From positions 1 through 18,119 of the forward strand of contig DHNC01000015.1 in the NCBI GenBank assembly GCA_002406115.1: a DNA stretch of 18,119 bases, read 5' to 3'. The DNA is from Christensenella sp. UBA4626. Lineage in GTDB: Bacteria > Bacillota > Clostridia > Christensenellales > UBA1242. The first letter of the stretch is position 1. Each line of letters opens with the position of its first letter. The position numbers and the translations under genes were made by a program. Below are positions 13,170 to 18,119 of this stretch, in pieces. A model generated the notes under the pieces. It worked only from the letters and a program-made list of their open reading frames with translations. It did no database searches and was not told the DNA's origin.

Positions 13170-14144
13170 CTACTTAACCGCTTCTTTCAAAACTTCAAGA
13201 TTACTTTGCATAATTGATAAATATGTTTTTCCACTTTTTGTTGTGGTGTTTTGTATACTATCTAATGTTAAGATTTTTTGGCCTTTTGATTTTGTATTTT
13301 CTTTAATGGTGTTTGCGATTTTTCCGTCTGAAGTTTCAATTTGAAGAATGACTTTCAAATTTAATTCATCAACTTTGCCTGCCAAAAAAGTAATTGTTTC
13401 AAAACTTGCTTCGGTTTCTGCTGAACAACCAACAAAAGCTGCAAAATAGTCAAGTTTATAATCATCTACCAAATATCTAAATGGGAATCTATCACCAAAA
13501 AGTAAAGTTTTTGTTGTTCCAGCATCAACGACTGCTTGATATTCTGTATCAAGAGTGTTTAATTTAGCATTATAAGCTGTTGCATTTGCAGAATAATTAT
13601 CTTTGTTTGCACTGTCAATAATTGAAAGTTTGTTTGCAATTTCTGTTACAAAGATTTGAGCATTTTTAAGTGAAAGCCAAACGTGTTCATCATATTCAAC
13701 TTCTTCTTCCTGCTCATTTCCAGTTTCCTCTTCGCCTTGCATACCTTCTTTTTGTTCTTCTTCTTTCTTTTTATCGCCAAGAACATCTAACAAGTTTATA
13801 ACTTGCATATTTTTGTTTGTTGCATTGTTTAATGCATCTGCAACCCAAGTATCAGATTCTCCGCCAACATAAATAAATAAGTCGCAAGTTGAAATTTTTG
13901 CAATATCAGCAACTGATGGTTGATAACTATGCAAATCTTTTCCGTTGTCCAAAAGTAAAGTCAATTCAACATTGTTGTTTTCTCCAACAACTTCTTTTGC
14001 CCAGTCATATTCTGGGAATATAGAGCAGACAACACTAATTTTATCGTCTTTGTTATTGTTGCCACAGGCAGAAAGACCAAAAATTGTTCCTATGCCTAAA
14101 ACCACAGCAAAAATAAACATAAATAATTTTTTTACGTTTTTCAT
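13170..14144 (-). CDS. znuA: Zinc-binding lipoprotein of the ABC uptake system
   Basis: This 324-residue cluster A-I metal-binding lipoprotein captures the ion outside the membrane. The lipobox is LSAC (Cys 27). Ligand candidates are His 72 (DLHSYQPS) and His 154 (DEHVWLS), which flank the usual charged loop. Here that loop (124-152) is rich in Lys and Glu rather than His. The third family His position reads GDRFPFRYLVDDY with no His. A Glu/Asp ligand is likely near QIETSDGKIA. The mature protein has only these two His, a variant seen in a subgroup sharing GDRFPFRYL and FPGCSAET-like motifs. AAGGAG precedes the start, and a separate dyad lies 48 bp upstream, so it may have its own promoter. 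Confidence 0.92.
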   Translation of the reverse strand: MKNVKKLFMFIFAVVLGIGTIFGLSACGNNNKDDKISVVCSIFPEYDWAKEVVGENNNVELTLLLDNGKDLHSYQPSVADIAKISTCDLFIYVGGESDTWVADALNNATNKNMQVINLLDVLGDKKKEEEQKEGMQGEEETGNEQEEEVEYDEHVWLSLKNAQIFVTEIANKLSIIDSANKDNYSANATAYNAKLNTLDTEYQAVVDAGTTKTLLFGDRFPFRYLVDDYKLDYFAAFVGCSAETEASFETITFLAGKVDELNLKVILQIETSDGKIANTIKENTKSKGQKILTLDSIQNTTTKSGKTYLSIMQSNLEVLKEAVK

Positions 14145-14191
14145 TTTTATTATTCTCCTTAAAAATTTTTATAAATAAGCACACAAAAATT

Positions 14192-14208
14192 AACACAATT
14201 ATTGTGTT
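14192..14208. promoter_or_regulatory. Second Zur-type dyad, before znuA
   Basis: AACACAAT-T-ATTGTGTT is a perfect 8-1-8 inverted repeat, the same geometry and AAT-N-ATT core as the dyad over the zur promoter. It lies 48 bp before the znuA start. A weak minus-strand -10 (TATAAA, 14173-14168) follows about 19 bp after TTGTGT within the dyad, so it could control an internal promoter. The outer bases differ from the first dyad, so binding by the same protein is an inference. Confidence 0.5.
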
Positions 14209-14224
14209 TCAATGGTTTTCTTAT

Positions 14225-14518
14225 TTAATTTAAAAGCTCAATTTTTAAGGATATTAAACTATCTTTCTTATAGGTGCTGTTAACTTTTATTTTTTCATTT
14301 GATAATTTTGGAAATGAATTTAAAACAACAATTGCAATAGTTATTGCACCTAGTCCAAACTCTTTTAGTCCTTTTTCACAAATTGCAATTTCTTCACAAA
14401 TTTCGCAATCTATGCCACTACATTCGTGATTTGATTTTTCGCCAATAAAGAAAATTGAGAAAGCAAAAAACAATATTGAAATTATGGCTACAATCAAAAT
14501 CAATTTTTTCTTTCTCAT
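14225..14518 (-). CDS. Small Cys-rich membrane protein of the zinc operon
   Basis: This 97-residue protein has one clear N-terminal membrane segment (6-26). A short extracytoplasmic loop with His 31, Cys 33, Cys 38, Cys 41 and Cys 47 (pattern HECxGxxCxIC) follows, then a second hydrophobic stretch at about 54-70 and a basic tail. The His/Cys cluster looks like a metal-binding site. It lies between the Zur-type regulator (11 nt gap, AAAGGAGG ribosome binding site) and znuA. I recall similar HECxGxDCxIC proteins at Clostridia zinc loci. A role in metal transfer or sensing is inferred; no named family is assigned. Confidence 0.75.
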   Translation of the reverse strand: MRKKKLILIVAIISILFFAFSIFFIGEKSNHECSGIDCEICEEIAICEKGLKEFGLGAITIAIVVLNSFPKLSNEKIKVNSTYKKDSLISLKIELLN

Positions 14519-14529
14519 ATTTACCTCCT

Positions 14530-14928
14530 TTATCTATTTAAAGATTTACAATCTCCACATATTCCATATAAAACAGAATCTGATTTAAAAACTTCAAAAT
14601 TCGTATTTTTCAAAACAATAGATGTTAATTTGTGGCTCTCTTCATCGTTTAAATGTATAGATTTTCCACAATTTTTACAAAGCAAATGTATATGTCCTTT
14701 GCAATCATCATTGTCAATAAATTGATAGAATTTTTTATTAGTTCCAACTTTCGTTACAATTCTAACTTTATTAGACTTTTCCAATTCTGCTAAATTCCTA
14801 TAAATCGCACTTAAACTAATGTTTTTATTTTTTAATGCGTCAAAAATTTCTTCAACGCTAAAAATTTTATCAATGTTATCATTAAAAAATTCTATTATAG
14901 TTTTCCTCTGTTTAGTATCGTAACTCAT
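14530..14928 (-). CDS. zur: Fur-family metalloregulator, probably Zur
   Basis: This 132-residue regulator has the Fur layout. The winged helix covers 1-72 (TKQRKTIIEFFNDN, SVEEIFDALKNKNISLSAIYRNLAELEKSNKV). A dimerisation domain follows with HIHLLCKNCGK and GICGDCKS. The two CxxC pairs (Cys 84/87 and 124/127) form the structural zinc site. His 79, His 81 and His 92-region residues would supply the regulatory site. The operon behind it encodes zinc-type uptake, so Zur is preferred over Fur or PerR. I start at ATG 14928 because AAAGGTG precedes it; an upstream TTG at 14961 lies inside the operator dyad. It is the first gene of a six-gene minus-strand unit. Confidence 0.88.
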   Translation of the reverse strand: MSYDTKQRKTIIEFFNDNIDKIFSVEEIFDALKNKNISLSAIYRNLAELEKSNKVRIVTKVGTNKKFYQFIDNDDCKGHIHLLCKNCGKSIHLNDEESHKLTSIVLKNTNFEVFKSDSVLYGICGDCKSLNR

Positions 14929-14944
14929 TTTTACACCTTTCAAT

Positions 14945-14961
14945 TTGCGAATTATTCGCAA
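14945..14961. promoter_or_regulatory. Zur operator candidate over the zinc-operon promoter
   Basis: TTGCGAAT-T-ATTCGCAA is a perfect 8-1-8 inverted repeat, the geometry of Fur-family boxes. It overlaps one base of the -10 element and the start site of the promoter at 14961-14989 and lies 17 bp before the zur start codon. Zinc-loaded Zur bound here would block its own operon. Confidence 0.75.
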
Positions 14962-14989
14962 TTTTATATCTAAATTTTAATTTTGTCAA
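14961..14989 (-). promoter_or_regulatory. Zinc-operon promoter
   Basis: On the minus strand a perfect TTGACA (14989-14984) and TAAAAT (14966-14961) are 17 bp apart. This is one of the two best promoters in the window and is placed to transcribe zur and the genes behind it. Confidence 0.85.
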
Positions 14990-15038
14990 GTGTTTATAAT
15001 AAAAAATAATCGCCAAAATTTTTGGTTACAAAAATTTT

Positions 15039-15200
15039 GATTAAGAGGTATGATTAAAACTTGTTAAATAGTTTATTTTATATCTTAAAAAACCCTTTAT
15101 TCCCTTATTTTACCTAGCAAATTCGTGTTATACGATTTTATTTCGTTTTATACTAAATCACATAATTTTATTTCAGTTTTTAGTGTCTAATTTTAGACAG
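15039..15200. repeat. Attachment-like direct repeat, right copy
   Basis: This 162-bp copy of 9628-9790 starts with the identical GATTAAGAGGT and keeps all main blocks, ending in the dyad TGTCTAATTTTAGACA. Its left flank (GGTTACAAAAATTTT) is not tRNA sequence, unlike the left copy. The dyad has a loop substitution but both arms are unchanged. Together the copies bound a 5.4-kb block. Confidence 0.8.
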
Positions 15201-15264
15201 GTTTGAAATAACTGAGTTTTAAAGAATTGTATTTAATAAAATTTCACTTTAAATATTCAGATAT

Positions 15265-15294
15265 TTGACAAAATTTGGCTTAAAGTTGTATAAT
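15265..15294 (+). promoter_or_regulatory. Consensus promoter of the ABC exporter operon
   Basis: Perfect TTGACA (15265-15270) and perfect TATAAT (15289-15294) are 18 bp apart, 31 nt before the start codon. No dyad overlaps it, so expression may be constitutive and strong. Confidence 0.88.
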
Positions 15295-15325
15295 TGAAAA
15301 GGTTGTTGTAAGGAATATATTTGTT

Positions 15326-16237
15326 ATGAAAAATGATATTATAGAAATTAAAAACCTTGATAAATCTTTTGGAGATATCCATGCTGTTGATAACTTATCA
15401 TTTAAAGTTAAGCGTGGTGAATTATTTGCATTTCTTGGTGTAAATGGTGCTGGGAAAAGTACTACTATTTCAATCATGTGTGGGACTCTTAACAAAGATA
15501 ATGGAAAGGTCATAATAGATGGCAAAGATATTGATACCCAAATTTCAAGTATTACAAAGGAAATTGGTGTCGTTTTTCAAAACTCTGTTTTAGATAAAGT
15601 TTTAACTGTAAAAGATAATTTAATTTCCCGTGCTAGTCTTTATAAAATTTATGGACAAGAAGCCAATAAAAGAATTCTTGAACTTGCTGAACTTTTAGAT
15701 TTCAAAAATTTACTCAATCGGACTGTTGGAAAACTTTCAGGTGGACAAAGACGAAGGATTGATGTTGCTAGAGCTCTTTTACACAATCCCAAAATACTAA
15801 TATTAGATGAACCAACTACTGGTCTTGACCCACAAACAAGAAAAACATTATGGTCTGTTATTGATAATTGTAGAAAAAAACAAAATATGACAGTATTTTT
15901 AACCACTCATTATATGGAAGAAGCATCTGATGCAGACTATGTTATTATTCTTGATAATGGCAAAATATCCACCGAAGGAACTCCCTTGGACTTAAAAAAC
16001 AAATATTCGGGTGATTTTATAAACATTTATAATGAAACCGAAGAAAATGTTAAAAAATTAGGCGTTCCATATGAAAAAATAGGGGATTTTTTCAGACTTG
16101 AAGTTAAAGATACCGAAGAAGCAAAAAATCTTATTATAAAATATCCAAAGTTATTTAAAGATTTTGAAATAACAAAAGGTAAAATGGACGATGTGTTTTT
16201 GGCCGTAACTGGCAAAAAACTTGTAGGGGGTAATTAA
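15326..16237 (+). CDS. ABC exporter ATP-binding protein, DrrA/CcmA type
   Basis: This 303-residue ATPase belongs to the ABC-2 exporter class (drug, antibiotic or lipid export). It has Walker A GVNGAGKST (38-46), signature LSGGQ (137-141), Walker B ILILDEP (157-163) and H-loop His 195 within FLTTHYMEEA, a phrase typical of DrrA-like proteins. The C-terminal domain after about residue 225 (ENVKKLGVPYEKIGDFFRLEV...MDDVFLAVTGKKL) is the usual regulatory extension. AAGGAA lies about 10 nt upstream. One base separates its stop from the permease start, so the two are coupled. The substrate cannot be read from sequence. Confidence 0.94.
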   Translation: MKNDIIEIKNLDKSFGDIHAVDNLSFKVKRGELFAFLGVNGAGKSTTISIMCGTLNKDNGKVIIDGKDIDTQISSITKEIGVVFQNSVLDKVLTVKDNLISRASLYKIYGQEANKRILELAELLDFKNLLNRTVGKLSGGQRRRIDVARALLHNPKILILDEPTTGLDPQTRKTLWSVIDNCRKKQNMTVFLTTHYMEEASDADYVIILDNGKISTEGTPLDLKNKYSGDFINIYNETEENVKKLGVPYEKIGDFFRLEVKDTEEAKNLIIKYPKLFKDFEITKGKMDDVFLAVTGKKLVGGN

Positions 16238-16238
16238 G

Positions 16239-17120
16239 ATGAAGACTTTATTTTACATGACAAAACGAAACATGAAAATGTTTTTTAAAGATAAAGGAAT
16301 GTTCTTTACTTCTCTTATAACTCCTATTATTTTATTAGTATTATTTGTAACCTTTTTAGCTAGAATTTATAAACAAAGTTTACCAGCAGGGCTTCCTGAG
16401 GGAATACAAAATGGAATTGTAAACGGACAATTATTCTCATCTTTATTTGCAGTGAGTTGTGTAACTGTTGCTTTTTGTGCAAATATGCTTATGGTTTCCG
16501 ACAAAGTTAATGGCACAAAAAAAGACATATATATTACACCAACTAAAAAATCTACCATTGCAATGTCATATTATTTTGCATCTTTATTTGCCACTTTACT
16601 AGTTGCACTCGTTGGTACAGTTGCATGTTTTATCTATATTGGAGCAACAGGCTGGTTTATGTCATTTGGAGATGTGGTTTTAATTTTTATAGATTTATTT
16701 ATGCTTAGTTTGTTTGGAACAGCATTATCTTCAATAATAAATTGTTTTCTATCATCTCAAGGCCAAATATCTGCTGTTGGAACTATTGTTAGTGCTGGGT
16801 ATGGCTTTATATGTGGAGCCTATATGCCTATATCTCAAATGGGTTCAGTAATGCAAAATATTCTAGCATTTTTGCCTGGGACATATGGAACATCTCTGCT
16901 TAAATATCATGCTTTAAGTGGCGTATTTAGAGAAATGTCTAAACAAGGGATTTCTGCTGACGTTATATCTGGCATAAAAGATAATATTGACTGCAACTTA
17001 TATTTCTTTGGTAACCAAGTAAGCATTGGAGCTATGTATGGAGTTATGATAGGCTCAATAATTTTACTCATTGGTGCTTATGTTCTTATAAGTGTTTTAA
17101 GAGCCAAAAAGAAAAAATAA
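16239..17120 (+). CDS. ABC-2 type exporter permease
   Basis: This 293-residue membrane protein pairs with the ATPase just upstream. It has the ABC-2 permease pattern: a basic N-terminal coupling helix (MTKRNMKMFFKDKGMFFTSLITPIILLVLFV), an extracytoplasmic loop (about 43-70), five further membrane segments, the mid-protein SSQGQISAVGTIVSAGYGFICGAYMPISQM and FLPGTYGTSLL near the end of the core. A large external loop (about 225-255) precedes the last helix. The GGGGGT ribosome binding site lies inside the end of the ATPase gene. A terminator follows 12 nt after the stop. Confidence 0.92.
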   Translation: MKTLFYMTKRNMKMFFKDKGMFFTSLITPIILLVLFVTFLARIYKQSLPAGLPEGIQNGIVNGQLFSSLFAVSCVTVAFCANMLMVSDKVNGTKKDIYITPTKKSTIAMSYYFASLFATLLVALVGTVACFIYIGATGWFMSFGDVVLIFIDLFMLSLFGTALSSIINCFLSSQGQISAVGTIVSAGYGFICGAYMPISQMGSVMQNILAFLPGTYGTSLLKYHALSGVFREMSKQGISADVISGIKDNIDCNLYFFGNQVSIGAMYGVMIGSIILLIGAYVLISVLRAKKKK

Positions 17121-17132
17121 AAATTTTAAAGC

Positions 17133-17162
17133 AAAAAATACTGGGAATCCCCAGTATTTTTT
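17133..17162. terminator. Bidirectional terminator between convergent operons
   Basis: AAAAAATACTGGG pairs with CCCAGTATTTTTT, 13 bp perfect with a 4-nt loop. It ends the exporter operon, and its T run on the other strand serves the leftward small-gene pair, overlapping the stop codon of the 51-residue gene. Confidence 0.9.
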
Positions 17163-17316
17163 ACTTTTTAAAAATCAAAATAGCCTTTGCACCAAGTGTA
17201 ATTGTTGTGGAAATTAAAGTATATCCTTCTTTTTCCATTTCGTTACATTTGTCTTCAATTTTCTTTGCCATTTTCTTCGCTACGGGCGTGTAGCCTATTA
17301 GTTCTGTTTTATACAT
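17161..17316 (-). CDS. 51-residue protein, DUF4177-like
   Basis: This short protein begins MYKTELIGYTPVAKK, has a charged helix (MAKKIEDKCNEMEKE) and ends GYTLISTTITLGAKAILIFKK. The strand, helix, strand, strand order with a hydrophobic end is that of small DUF4177-type proteins of unknown function. AAAGGAG lies 9 nt before the ATG, and the start shares one base with the stop of the upstream gene (TAATG). The stop lies within the terminator stem. It is thus a translationally coupled small gene rather than chance. Confidence 0.7.
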   Translation of the reverse strand: MYKTELIGYTPVAKKMAKKIEDKCNEMEKEGYTLISTTITLGAKAILIFKK

Positions 17317-17528
17317 TATTTTTCTCCTTTTTTATTTTTGCATAAATTTATAAGCCCAATTATAACTAATATAATTCCAATCAATGCAATACCGATAGCA
17401 AGTCCTAATAAAATCCCATCACTAAACATTCCGAAATGAGAAGAACTATCCCCAGCAAAATAATTATAGCACAAATATAATATTATACCAAAAATAAACA
17501 AAGCAATTCCTGTAATAAAATTTTTCAT
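17316..17528 (-). CDS. Small two-helix membrane protein
   Basis: This 70-residue protein consists of two membrane segments (about 4-24 and 38-60) joined by a loop with SSSHFGMFSDG and ending in a basic tail (CKNKKGEK). I do not recognise a family; small proteins like this are common near transporters. I start at ATG 17528, 9 nt after AGGAG. The in-frame ATG at 17534 is only 3 nt from that site but remains possible. It is coupled to the 51-residue gene behind it, and a palindrome at 17542-17555 lies just upstream. Confidence 0.7.
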   Translation of the reverse strand: MKNFITGIALFIFGIILYLCYNYFAGDSSSHFGMFSDGILLGLAIGIALIGIILVIIGLINLCKNKKGEK

Positions 17529-17541
17529 TGTCATTTACTCC

Positions 17542-17555
17542 TAACTAATTAGTTA
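17542..17555. promoter_or_regulatory. Perfect 14-bp palindrome, MarR/TetR-type operator candidate
   Basis: TAACTAATTAGTTA is fully self-complementary. On the minus strand it directly follows a possible -10 (TATACT, 17564-17559) and precedes the AGGAG site of the small membrane protein gene. This is a normal position for a repressor site. AACTAA/TTAGTT half-sites are typical of MarR-type operators; no such regulator is in the window. Confidence 0.5.
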
Positions 17556-17591
17556 AAGTATACTTTTTATAGTCCTAGTTGATATTTGTGC

Positions 17592-18119
17592 TTACCTATT
17601 AATTTCAGTAATTATATTTTCCAAACTAGAAAAATTTACAAAGTTTACTTTTTGATTGTAAGTAGCTATCACTTCTTTATCTTCTGCTGTTTTCTTTTCT
17701 TCTGATAGTTTTTTTGTCTTTTCATAAACTAATTTCATTATTATTTTATGTATAAAACTCAACTTTGAATAGTCCATCCCACCTCTTAAATGATAGATAG
17801 TTGCTTTTTTGTATATTTCAACTGGAAGTTGTCTTTTCATGCTATTTTCTATCTTGACCACATTTTCTTTTTCCATAGGATCTGCCAATCCAACCGTAGC
17901 AATTATAATTTTTTTATTTTCGCAATTAGTTATTTTTTTTAAAGTTTTGGTCATTCCTAAAACTCCTCCAGCATATAATGCGCCTATATATACAATTGTT
18001 TCGTATTCATCAATATTTTTTATGTCTTTATAACTCTCCGCTTTGATATTGGTCTTTTTTGATAATTCCATTGCATATTGTTTTGCAGTACCATATTTGG
18101 AACCATATATTATTATTTT
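17592..18119 (-). CDS. Flavodoxin-domain protein, 5' end outside the window
   Basis: This partial protein (at least 175 residues) runs off the right edge. Codons from the edge read KIIIYGSKYGTAKQYAMELS, where YGSKYGTAKQYA is the FMN-phosphate loop of flavodoxins; the true start is probably one codon outside. An internal Met at 18071 is not the start. It continues DEYETIVYIGALYAGGVLGM (the 50s-type loop) and IIIATVGLADP, then a C-terminal helical half with HLRGGMDYSKLSFIHKIIMKLV. This is the pattern of the flavodoxin group that includes HemG-like proteins. It would act as a cytoplasmic FMN electron carrier or reductase. Partner and role are unknown. It lies 57-64 bp upstream of the small membrane-protein gene on the same strand. 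Confidence 0.85.
   Translation of the reverse strand, partial: KIIIYGSKYGTAKQYAMELSKKTNIKAESYKDIKNIDEYETIVYIGALYAGGVLGMTKTLKKITNCENKKIIIATVGLADPMEKENVVKIENSMKRQLPVEIYKKATIYHLRGGMDYSKLSFIHKIIMKLVYEKTKKLSEEKKTAEDKEVIATYNQKVNFVNFSSLENIITEINR

Overview
The window is AT-rich, low-GC DNA with strong AGGAGG-type ribosome binding sites, tightly packed or overlapping genes, lipobox signal peptides and TGA used as stop. This points to a Gram-positive (Firmicutes-type) bacterium, most likely a gut Clostridia- or Bacilli-like lineage. That assignment is an inference from gene style; no rRNA or housekeeping marker is present. The left part (to about 8.2 kb) looks richer in G+C than the right part (about 8.2 kb to the end). 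This suggests the right part was assembled from different, probably mobile, DNA.

Layout. (1) 87-4419 is the end of a prophage late operon: HK97-fold major capsid protein, small conserved phage protein, head-tail adaptor, a large portal-vertex/stopper-like protein, and a holin with a long acidic tail. (2) 4420-5700 is a non-coding boundary. It holds a 109-nt inverted repeat, an intact tRNA-Gln(CTG) on the minus strand with its terminator, a displaced copy of the tRNA 3' end 192 bp away, and a mosaic of palindromic repeats. (3) 5718-8176 holds a TraX-family acyltransferase-like membrane protein and a repeat-rich lipoprotein broken by a one-base frameshift. (4) 8500-9590 is a small module: promoter, leader hairpin, P27-type terminase small subunit-like protein and DUF488 protein. 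(5) 9592-9637 is the 3' 46 nt of a tRNA-Lys(CTT) gene cut at the anticodon. (6) 9628-15039 is a 5.4-kb block bounded by two imperfect 162-163 bp direct repeats. Both repeats start at the tRNA-Lys anticodon-loop sequence GATTAAGAGG. The block carries a divergent XRE regulator/SLOG-protein pair and a complete zinc-uptake operon (Zur-like regulator, small Cys-rich membrane protein, ZnuA, ZnuC, ZnuB, OB-fold-like lipoprotein). No recombinase is visible in it. (7) 15200-18119 starts with the second repeat and carries a DrrA/DrrB-type ABC exporter, two very small genes and a flavodoxin-like gene cut by the window edge.

How it works together. The prophage genes are a head-completion and lysis segment ending at tRNA-Gln. 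The zinc genes form one minus-strand operon, probably repressed by its own Zur through a perfect 8-1-8 dyad over the promoter. A second dyad of the same geometry precedes znuA. The XRE and SLOG genes share a compact control region with a dyad and two 16-bp direct repeats.

The most interesting feature is the repeated attachment-like arm at 9628 and 15039. It suggests stepwise site-specific accretion of integrase-less cassettes beside a tRNA-Lys fragment: a zinc/SLOG cassette inserted next to an older exporter-carrying one. This is inferred from junction structure only.
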